Below are positions 1 to 5,194 of a stretch of DNA of 5,194 bases, piece by piece. How positions within the stretch are numbered: position 1 is the first letter of the stretch; each line of letters opens with the position of its first letter. Under the pieces are notes generated by a model. It was not told the origin of the DNA, did no database searches, and saw only the letters and a program-made list of their open reading frames with translations. The position numbers and the translations under genes are program-made. The stretch is from Globobulimina sp. (Eukaryota; Foraminifera; Rotaliida): NCBI GenBank assembly GCA_003354225.1, contig PIVH01000677.1, positions 1 to 5,194 of the forward strand. The letters are read 5' to 3'.

Positions 1-754
1 TTGATTGATAATGTTGATTACTATGATCAGGTCTCCACTCACCGTCAGACCCTTCACCATTATTGCTTGAAAATGATTTTTCAGACAAATTATCTTCATT
101 GTCGCATAATGCGGACTTGTTCTCTTCAAATAGATACATTATATTCTTATTATTATTGTGAGCAATCTGTAGTTTCAATGTAATGCATTGTATGTTAATT
201 TCTTTCTCAGTTTTATATTTCTGCTCCACTCTTTTCCGCCTAGTATCAATATTAAAGATTCTACGACCAGATTGATATGACAATATTATTTCTTTTTGTT
301 CCCATTCAGTTCCGATAAGTGGTGATTTTTTATTCAATTTAATTTCAAGAAAATCAAATGAAGGGGTGCCTTTCAATGGCACCTTAGGTCGATAGTAACC
401 ATGTTGTTTTTCAATAGGTGGATTATTCCATACCGATGCAGACATTCCACCTTGACATACAATTTGCGATATATCACAAATTTGATAATATTCACCGAAA
501 CCAATAAAGTGCATTTCATATACATATGTAAACAGTAATGCATCTTTTTTAATACCGCGATTGTTATAACATATTGCTGGATAAAATTTTAAATCTGTGT
601 TATCCTGTGTTGGATACACATGCTCTTTAATGCAGTCTGGTTTAAATATCCATCGTGAGTCTATCTCTGCGTCAGTCATCATGTGTCGATGATATATTTG
701 CGTTTCTTCTTTGCTATTATACTTTGGTATACATTCAACATCATCTATCGACAT
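1..754 (-). CDS. Unrecognised protein, partial at C-terminus (runs off left edge)
   Basis: An uninterrupted frame of 251 codons starts at the ATG at 754-752 and continues past the window edge with no stop. The ATG has G at -3, a fair eukaryotic context, and lies 27 nt after the stop of the JmjC gene, so it fits the tandem minus-strand array. I do not recognise the family. The first 170 residues look globular, with scattered Cys (8, 41, 62, 93, 100) and aromatic-rich stretches around 74-92. A basic patch at 172-181 (RRKRVEQKYK) could be a nuclear localisation signal. Residues 209-239 are acidic and serine-rich and look disordered. No signal peptide or membrane segment is visible. A consensus splice donor (GTGAGT, 42-37) lies near the edge, so the last few codons could instead be intron. 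The frame is sound; the function is unknown. Confidence 0.8.
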   Translation of the reverse strand, partial: MSIDDVECIPKYNSKEETQIYHRHMMTDAEIDSRWIFKPDCIKEHVYPTQDNTDLKFYPAICYNNRGIKKDALLFTYVYEMHFIGFGEYYQICDISQIVCQGGMSASVWNNPPIEKQHGYYRPKVPLKGTPSFDFLEIKLNKKSPLIGTEWEQKEIILSYQSGRRIFNIDTRRKRVEQKYKTEKEINIQCITLKLQIAHNNNKNIMYLFEENKSALCDNEDNLSEKSFSSNNGEGSDGEWRPDHSNQHYQS

Positions 755-781
755 AGCTCTCACTCTTTGTGCTGATTTAAA

Positions 782-2209
782 TTAATATGTAAAATGTGCG
801 ATATTAATAGGTAAAATAACAACACACAAACCCAATTCACTTATATCTAGAACTGCATTATTGTTACAGCGGCATTTGAATAGATGACAGCATTTACAAT
901 GATTTTGCAAAAATTCGTCACATTCTTTGTTACAACACACACATTCTTTGTTACAACACAAATCACGACAATTGATTCTTTGTATAAGCATTGCTGATAA
1001 TGATCCGAGCCATTGTTCCGATGAATATGTCATAAAATTCGCGGATTGTGTGATATTAAATGACTCATTAAAGCTACAATGTAAACCGCCAGGTGGTATT
1101 ATTACAATATCTCCGGGTTTCTGAACTATACAGTGTACATTTACACCTAAACACGAAAAAATATATGGATCCATTATAATGTTTTTATGTTGTAGCGGTG
1201 TCAAACAGTTCGTGTAATATTGAAATTGCAAATTGAAATATTTCATTACTTTATTATAATCTGACGGGGAAACACAATACCATACCGTATCACCACCATA
1301 CAACAAATGACTAACGTAATGAAAACTCATAGGCTCTGTATACATACATACATACATACATACATTATTTTTGCATACTTCTAAGGAAAGCATACCATTA
1401 TGCCATGCAAAAAATGTATTTGCTTCACCAACGTAAATAAATGGAACTTGTATTCCAGCTTTACATTCATTATCTTGCAATACTGCGAACGGGCCATAAT
1501 TTTTTAAGTCTTCAGACTTGAAAGGACTGTTAACATGGTAACATGTGATATTTGATTTGCATTCGATATGTCCTAAACATGCACTATTTCCGTTATACAG
1601 ATTTTGCAACAATGTTAGATATTTGTCTTCATTCGTTTGTTTAACATAATTATTGGCAACTGATACATTGTGGCAATTAATATATTTTGTAATATTCATG
1701 GTCTCATAACTGTCACAAGTTGTTGTGATACAACAAAATCCGCGGAAAAATCCTAATTCTTTGCATTCGATATTTTTGATATTATTTTTGATATTATTTT
1801 TATATGAATTTTGTTTTCGAATTGCTTGTTGATGATGTACATCCCATGCAAACAATCCTATGGGAAAAGCAGTCGCTTGCTGTTGTTCATATAATAAATT
1901 ATTTATGTCCGCTATTCCGTGTAATGATGGTATTGCATCCCATACACTCCCAGTATTTGTTCCGTTTGTAAAAATGTCAACACCATTTGCCGGTCGAATA
2001 AACATAAATCCACCACTATTTTGAACAATGTCTTTTTGTGCTAACTGCATTACTTTTGGGATGAAATTCTCTGTCAACAATCCGTTTTTACCAAACTCCA
2101 TGGTATGGACTTGTACAGGGTTGAATCTCAGACCCCGACACAGCTGTTGTTTGCTTAATAACGCTGCGAAATGTTTGTTTGATGTTTTAGGTTGACATGG
2201 TGAAGCCAT
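782..2209 (-). CDS. JmjC-domain protein, KDM4 (JMJD2)-like, with probable 60-nt intron
   Basis: The 475-codon frame starts at the ATG at 2209. Residues about 253-400 match the JmjC fold of KDM4-type histone lysine demethylases (Fe(II)/2-oxoglutarate oxygenases): PFIYVGEANTFFAWH at 256-270 holds the first iron His (270), VWYC at 309-312, C335-x5-H341 matches the KDM4 zinc Cys/His, GGLHCSFN at 374-381 holds the last iron His (377), and QSANF at 388-392 matches the cofactor-side Ser/Asn. The Glu of the HxE motif is displaced to residue 292 by a 20-residue insertion that is probably an intron (1336-1395). The KDM4 lysine that binds 2-oxoglutarate is Thr308 here and the nearby Asn is Ser300, so activity is doubtful. 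A weak JmjN-like stretch may lie at 30-75. The tail (414-448) is Cys-rich and could supply the other two zinc ligands. Family assignment is firm; substrate and activity are inference. Confidence 0.88.
   Translation of the reverse strand: MASPCQPKTSNKHFAALLSKQQLCRGLRFNPVQVHTMEFGKNGLLTENFIPKVMQLAQKDIVQNSGGFMFIRPANGVDIFTNGTNTGSVWDAIPSLHGIADINNLLYEQQQATAFPIGLFAWDVHHQQAIRKQNSYKNNIKNNIKNIECKELGFFRGFCCITTTCDSYETMNITKYINCHNVSVANNYVKQTNEDKYLTLLQNLYNGNSACLGHIECKSNITCYHVNSPFKSEDLKNYGPFAVLQDNECKAGIQVPFIYVGEANTFFAWHNGMLSLEVCKNNVCMYVCMYTEPMSFHYVSHLLYGGDTVWYCVSPSDYNKVMKYFNLQFQYYTNCLTPLQHKNIIMDPYIFSCLGVNVHCIVQKPGDIVIIPPGGLHCSFNESFNITQSANFMTYSSEQWLGSLSAMLIQRINCRDLCCNKECVCCNKECDEFLQNHCKCCHLFKCRCNNNAVLDISELGLCVVILPINIAHFTY
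920..962. repeat. 21-nt tandem duplication in JmjC Cys-rich tail
   Basis: Two nearly identical 21-nt units (921-941 and 942-962, each starting cattctttgttacaacaca) encode the repeated heptads CCNKECV and CCNKECD at residues 418-431. The duplication adds four or more cysteines next to the segment expected to give the final zinc ligands of a KDM4-like domain. It looks recent because the units are almost unchanged. Confidence 0.92.
1336..1395 (-). other. Probable 60-nt GT-AG intron inside the JmjC core
   Basis: Read on the minus strand, the segment begins GTATGC (1395 down) and ends ATACAG (1336). It is 60 nt, in frame and without a stop, so it is silently translated in a simple ORF call. Removing it joins G1396 to A1335-G1334 as a Glu codon two residues after His270, which gives the HxE iron motif. 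The following residues then align without gaps to KDM4 up to the WYCV strand. With the segment kept, that motif is broken by 20 residues with no counterpart in KDM4. There is no clear pyrimidine tract, and most of the 3' half is a TACA microsatellite. It could instead be a tolerated coding insertion. Confidence 0.72.
1341..1364. repeat. (TACA)6 microsatellite
   Basis: Six perfect copies of TACA on the plus strand (GTAT/TGTA on the coding strand) lie within the probable JmjC intron. If translated they give the repetitive Cys-Met-Tyr-Val stretch at residues 284-290. At 24 nt the present length keeps the frame, but a gain or loss of one unit would shift it if the segment is exonic, which favours intron status. 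Confidence 0.95.
1772..1800. repeat. 12-nt tandem repeat in JmjC linker
   Basis: The unit atttttgatatt occurs twice in tandem (1772-1783, 1784-1795) with a partial third copy. It encodes an Asn/Ile/Lys-rich stretch (about residues 137-147) in the linker ahead of the JmjC core. It is low complexity and probably unstructured. Confidence 0.85.
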
Positions 2210-2268
2210 GAGCTGTAGTCAAAGGTTTATAGTTTAATTTTACAACAAAACAATGAAAAACCACTCTC
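2210..2268 (-). promoter_or_regulatory. 59-nt spacer: possible poly(A) variant signal and TATA-like element
   Basis: This gap separates the orphan 444-residue gene from the JmjC gene. On the minus strand it holds ATTAAA (2238-2233), a common variant poly(A) signal about 30 nt after the upstream stop, and TATAAA (2231-2226), only 17 nt before the JmjC ATG. The TATA element is too near the ATG for a usual start site. Both are weak, short matches in AT-rich DNA. Confidence 0.3.
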
Positions 2269-3603
2269 TTATTTTCGATTTTGAATTTGTAAATGACTCA
2301 TTATTGACATAATAGTTTCCCATCTATGAGATAACATTCCAGCTTCACCGTCACATTTACCAACACCATGATTGAATATCGTAGTTCCTGCACCAACAAA
2401 ACCCATGCAACCGCCCTCTTTAAGACTTCGCACCACCATATGTGGCAACATATACTGATTTTTGCGATGTAAATGTTGTTTATGAGCCCATCCAAACGTT
2501 TTAGTTCCATTTGCTGTTTCAAATAACTTATATAAGATTGTTAACTTTGAAAACATTGCATAATCAATATGTCCACCTAAAGCACGGTTTAAATAGTATA
2601 AAAATCCAACGGAATCTGGTATACCCAAAGAAAATCCGTTTGCAGTAATAATCATTAGCGTTAATAAAGCAACTTTAATCATACAATCCCGCTCATATTC
2701 ATTAATACATAAATCATTCATATCCAATATGTTATATATTTTCTCGCCAGCTTCATTAAACCCAACACCATTACCTCCATTTTTAGTATTTATTTTTATT
2801 AATTTCTCTTTGCTTGATGGTTTATAGTTTTTGTTAAAATGAAACGTTTGCGGGGATTTGTTGTATAAAGGATTGGTTTTGGGACACATTTGTTTTGTGT
2901 TTCTTTTGCATATTTTGACAAGTGTCTTCAACATTCGCCCGGAAAGCACTGGATTGTTATATGAGAAAAATAAAAGTTGCCCAGTCACACAATACCAACT
3001 ACAATGAAAAATTTTACCATAGAAACACTGTTTCAATGTAAATATTTTAGTGAAATGTAATTGGTCTAAAATATTGTTTCCGATCATTGATAATTTAAAG
3101 GTAAATAAGTTGGTTTCATGAGCACTTAACTCGCCACGTGATTTTCTCTTTAATCCGAACCCGTCAACGAAATGTAACGTGTTTGTATCATCCCCTTCAT
3201 ATCCGATATACGCAAACGATTCCATATCCGGTACACTCGTTGAGTCGAGTTTTATTTTTCTTTTGTAAATTGCACATTTTTTACACGTTGAGATACCATC
3301 AAAGCAATGTAACAAAATCAAACAAAGAAAGCAAGACCTTCTATCACCAGAATGCTCCGGTTGTAAACAATACATTTGCCATGCTTGATACTTAATGGTT
3401 GTGCCGCCATGATATATGAAACAATAAACTGCATCTCCTGGATTTTTTTCTGTTTCATAAACAAAAATGTTATGCCGTAATGATGGATCTAATGTTACCC
3501 CATGTTTTACCACCAACATTTTCTCATTTTCAGTTAATTTGTGTGATGGTCTGATTTCAATTTTATTACGACTACGACGACATACAAAAGATCCATCCTT
3601 CAT
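2269..3603 (-). CDS. Unrecognised 444-residue protein with Cys cluster
   Basis: The frame runs from the ATG at 3603 (G at -3) to a TAA at 2271-2269. I do not recognise the family. The start is basic (CRRSRNK, 8-14). Cysteines at 91, 94, 100, 107 and 110 (C-x2-C-x5-C-x6-C-x2-C), followed by the basic KRKIK (114-118), suggest a zinc-binding knuckle. A second Cys-containing stretch lies at 193-205. Residues 250-280 are Lys/Asn-rich and probably a linker. The C-terminal third looks globular, with a hydrophobic helix at about 307-328 and a Gly-rich segment (GFVGAGTTIF, 401-410). There is no signal peptide. Its first 32 nt overlap the end of the upstream gene in another frame, as in compact viral or polycistronic layouts. 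No enzymatic motif is recognised; the function is unknown. Confidence 0.82.
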   Translation of the reverse strand: MKDGSFVCRRSRNKIEIRPSHKLTENEKMLVVKHGVTLDPSLRHNIFVYETEKNPGDAVYCFIYHGGTTIKYQAWQMYCLQPEHSGDRRSCFLCLILLHCFDGISTCKKCAIYKRKIKLDSTSVPDMESFAYIGYEGDDTNTLHFVDGFGLKRKSRGELSAHETNLFTFKLSMIGNNILDQLHFTKIFTLKQCFYGKIFHCSWYCVTGQLLFFSYNNPVLSGRMLKTLVKICKRNTKQMCPKTNPLYNKSPQTFHFNKNYKPSSKEKLIKINTKNGGNGVGFNEAGEKIYNILDMNDLCINEYERDCMIKVALLTLMIITANGFSLGIPDSVGFLYYLNRALGGHIDYAMFSKLTILYKLFETANGTKTFGWAHKQHLHRKNQYMLPHMVVRSLKEGGCMGFVGAGTTIFNHGVGKCDGEAGMLSHRWETIMSIMSHLQIQNRK

Positions 3604-4346
3604 TTCTGTCCTCGCGATAGGATTGTGAAATGTAATTGGTTCGGCAAATTACTCTCTTTTGCGGTGATAATTGTTGTGCTAATTGTTGTGATAATGTTTT
3701 AAAATATAAAAAGCATTGTACTACAAAGGGATTACTATAAAAATAATTGCGAGAGTTTATGACTTCAGTCGGTAAATCTTTATGATACAACGAAATCAAT
3801 TGCATAACATCAATATCACTGCGAAACTCATTTGATTGCCATAAAATATTGCATGCAATAGCTGTTGGGTACGTCATCTCCTTTTCCTTTTTGCAAATAA
3901 AAGTAACAATATCTAAATCATCTGACCTGCAACGTTTGTACTCACTCCAGATACCAACTCGATAGTCCGCAGTACTTATTTTTAATCGTATCGACTTAAA
4001 ATGTTTACTAAATCCAGACCCAACTGAACTGTCATTCATAAGTCTCTCTAAATCTGTTTTTGCTGAACTTAACGTTTTATTTATTTTTGACCGTACGTCA
4101 CGACTAAATCGATTGAGTGGATATCTTTGTTTCCATTTAATGATTTGGGCATGTTGATAAGCAAAAAAATCTCTACATTGTTGACGTGTTTTCTTTGGTG
4201 TTGCATCTATTAATTCTATACTCTCTAATGCGTGACATACTACACATAATGTATGCCCACTTTGACAATTTTGACTACAACTTGCCACATCCTTACAATC
4301 TTCACCTTCACATTTAGTTGAGCCATAACATTGTGTTCCACATTTG
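3572..4346 (-). CDS. Unrecognised protein with Cys-rich N-terminus; no in-frame ATG, probable second exon
   Basis: The frame is open from just after a TAA at 4360-4358 down to TAG at 3574-3572. No ATG occurs in frame before 4039-4037, so a conventional start would discard about 100 codons, including a dense cysteine array (4342 to about 4233: roughly C-x3-C-x5-C-x4-C-x5-C-x3-C-x6-C-x2-C, ending GHTLCVVCHAL). The H-x2-C-x2-C part recalls a RING or other zinc finger, but a disulfide-rich domain is equally possible. A GTG at 4288 is in frame, but GTG starts are rare in eukaryotes. The sequence before 4346 (T8 tract, then ATATAG) resembles a splice acceptor, and a candidate first exon lies at 4606-4545. 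The rest (about 155 residues from Met at 4039) is Lys/Ser-rich with no motif I recognise. Its tail overlaps the next gene by 32 nt. Confidence 0.7.
3669..3692. repeat. 12-nt tandem duplication encoding QQLAQQLS
   Basis: Two units (aattgttgtgct, aattgttgtgat) in tandem encode a Gln/Leu repeat near the C-terminus of the 3572-4346 gene. It is a replication-slippage type repeat. Confidence 0.85.
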
Positions 4347-4544
4347 CTATATTTATATTATAAAAAAAATGAAATTTTACTATTTTTACATCAAAGCAAT
4401 GCACTTCTTAACACAAAAGCATCCATGGTTTAGCAAACAGTTTTTTAGATCTTTTTGATAATTGAATAAACTCGCTATAGTAAATATGGGTTCTTGTTCA
4501 CCTATTTAAAAGCATACAAACATAAAAAGAGTTGGCATACTCAC
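4347..4544 (-). other. Candidate 198-nt intron upstream of the Cys-rich gene
   Basis: On the minus strand it begins GTGAGT (4544-4539), a consensus donor, and ends TATAG (4347) about 15 nt after a T8 tract. The donor follows two bases of a codon and the acceptor precedes the third, so the phase matches. Otherwise the stretch is AT-rich with stops in the relevant frame. The TATAATATAAATA part near the 3' end could instead be a promoter TATA element. This is inference from splice-site form and phase only. Confidence 0.42.
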
Positions 4545-4606
4545 TTAAAAAAACACAGACACACAAAATAAAACAAGTATTCACACAGAAAAATGTATAT
4601 TGTCAT
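4545..4606 (-). CDS. Candidate first exon (hydrophobic leader) of the Cys-rich gene
   Basis: An ATG at 4606-4604 opens 20 codons plus two bases before a GTGAGT donor. The encoded segment is rich in Phe, Tyr, Leu and Cys and could serve as a signal peptide or membrane anchor, which would send the following cysteine-rich part to an oxidising compartment. Without splicing the frame ends at TGA two codons later. T-rich DNA often encodes hydrophobic residues by chance, so this rests mainly on the donor and the phase match. Confidence 0.4.
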
Positions 4607-4895
4607 TAGTTAGTTGAGAATGGTGTTTAGTGAATTAGTTACACGCTTAAGTGCACGTTGTAGCGTTCAATGCTAAAACATCAGTACTCCATAATACTCA
4701 GATGATTGCTGTCTCTTTCAGTACAGAGGCAGTCCACATCTTTGCATATTGTTGTTTATAGTTTGAAACGAACGGAGAAACAGAGAAACAATATTTGTTA
4801 AGTGCAAGGATATGGTTTAACTTTGTGACCTATTTAACCCATTATTGTCCATTTATTGTTGCGCGCGAAGCATATCAATTGAAATTAGTGGATCA
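4607..4895. other. Non-coding stretch, likely divergent regulatory region
   Basis: No gene is supported here. An 18-codon plus-strand frame at 4620-4676 has no distinguishing feature. A pyrimidine-rich tract ending in CAG at about 4706-4720 (gctgtctctttcag) looks like a plus-strand splice acceptor, but no exon can be tied to it. The stretch lies between minus-strand genes and plus-strand frames, so promoters for both directions are expected. Confidence 0.4.
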
Positions 4896-4964
4896 ATGTC
4901 GTCGATTGCGAGATTGAATATGGCTTTGATTCTGGCACTGGTTCTCTGTTGTAGTGTTGTATGA
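4896..4964 (+). CDS. 22-codon signal-peptide-like frame, possible orphan first exon
   Basis: The frame starts at the ATG at 4896 and stops at TGA 4962-4964. It has a textbook signal-peptide layout: a short polar, basic start (MSSIARLN) and a hydrophobic core (MALILALVLCC) ending in small residues. On its own it would encode almost nothing after the leader. A GTATGA donor-like site at 4959 overlaps the last sense codon, so this may be the first exon of a gene whose next exon lies downstream or beyond the window. I found no convincing acceptor with a continuing frame inside the window. It could also be chance. Confidence 0.4.
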   Translation: MSSIARLNMALILALVLCCSVV

Positions 4965-5067
4965 CCACCAAGTTGTACTCATTATGATGCAATATACGTA
5001 GAAAGGTTACATAGCGTTCAAATTCGATTTGATGTCAAGACAACATCGTCTTCACTTTGATTAATTA

Positions 5068-5096
5068 AAGTTTTTAAATTTTAAGTTTTTCAAATT
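5068..5096. repeat. AT-rich imperfect direct repeat upstream of the H3-like frame
   Basis: aagtttttaaatt (5068-5080) recurs as aagtttttcaaatt (5083-5096), 12 nt before the H3-like ATG. This sits in the 5' leader or promoter of that frame. It could be a regulatory element or simple AT-rich slippage. Confidence 0.5.
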
Positions 5097-5107
5097 AAGA
5101 TACACTA

Positions 5108-5194
5108 ATGGCACGCACTAAAAAAAAAAGCATCACGCTAAATCTAAGAATACGATGCAATCAAACGCAGTTTAGACCGCCTACAAAGTGGCAA
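5108..5194 (+). CDS. Histone H3-like protein, N-terminal fragment (cut by right edge)
   Basis: The ATG at 5108 opens 29 codons with no stop before the window ends. The product begins MARTK, identical to the start of histone H3 (ARTK around H3 Lys4), and residues 22-27 (FRPPTK) resemble the YRPGT segment where the H3 tail meets its first helix. Between these lie only 16 residues, against about 35 in canonical H3, and the conserved ARKS and GGKAPRK tail motifs are missing. This would be a divergent, short-tailed H3-like histone, as in some viral or centromeric forms, or a decaying copy. An A10 run (5120-5129) directly after the Thr codon is prone to slippage. It is oriented away from the minus-strand array. 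The histone fold would lie beyond the window, so the call rests on two short matches. Confidence 0.45.
   Translation, partial: MARTKKKSITLNLRIRCNQTQFRPPTKWQ

Noticed and set aside
1-183. 60-codon plus-strand frame
   Set aside because: It lies entirely antisense to the 251-codon minus-strand frame and has no recognisable feature.
927-1124. 65-codon plus-strand frame
   Set aside because: It is antisense to the well-supported JmjC gene, including its conserved His377 region.
2210-2225. Splice acceptor (ACTACAG) just upstream of the JmjC ATG
   Set aside because: It fits a 5' leader intron, but no paired donor is distinguishable within the overlapping coding sequence of the upstream gene.
2301-2522. 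73-codon minus-strand frame overlapping the 444-residue gene
   Set aside because: It is an out-of-frame shadow of the longer gene with no independent support.
3138-3395. 85-codon plus-strand frame
   Set aside because: It is antisense to the 444-residue gene, with no domain or initiation context that favours it.
4286-4288. GTG as start codon of the Cys-rich gene
   Set aside because: The cysteine array continues upstream of it in the same frame, and GTG starts are rare in the eukaryote-type setting shown by the rest of the window.
4620-4676. 18-codon plus-strand frame
   Set aside because: It is short, with no signal-peptide, splice or homology feature, and is expected by chance.
1-5194. tRNA, rRNA, CRISPR array, insertion sequence or terminal inverted repeats
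   Set aside because: I saw no cloverleaf-like element, regularly spaced repeat array, transposase motif or matching inverted ends.

Overview
This is an AT-rich window that looks eukaryotic or, more likely, from a large nuclear DNA virus (or a virus-derived stretch of an animal genome). The reasons are four long genes packed head to tail on the minus strand with gaps of 27 and 59 nt and one 32-nt overlap, no bacterial ribosome-binding sites, a JmjC (histone-demethylase-type) protein, a histone H3-like start at the far end, and two places where GT...AG introns explain the reading frames. I cannot name the species. JmjC genes are known, from memory, in filamentous viruses of parasitoid wasps (the LbFV group). 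That is a possible comparison, not an assignment.

Layout. Minus strand, in the direction of transcription: (1) 4357 down to 3572, a protein with a cysteine-rich start that has no in-frame ATG. A hydrophobic candidate first exon lies at 4606-4545, in matching phase across a possible 198-nt intron. (2) 3603-2269, a 444-residue orphan with a CxxC...CxxC cluster. (3) 2209-782, a KDM4-like JmjC protein whose iron-binding motif is interrupted by 60 nt with GT...AG ends. (4) 754-1, an unrecognised protein that runs off the left edge. Plus strand: 4896-4964, a 22-codon frame that reads as a signal peptide; and 5108-5194, the start of an open frame beginning MARTK, like histone H3, and cut by the right edge.

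How they fit together. The four minus-strand genes could share transcripts or be read from closely spaced promoters. The region 4607-5107 is the only substantial non-coding stretch and probably carries divergent regulatory sequence. A demethylase-like JmjC protein beside an H3-like gene suggests a chromatin-directed module, but the JmjC protein lacks the usual 2-oxoglutarate lysine and may not be a standard enzyme. Short slippage repeats (TACA, a 21-nt duplication, 12-nt duplications, A10) recur inside the coding regions.
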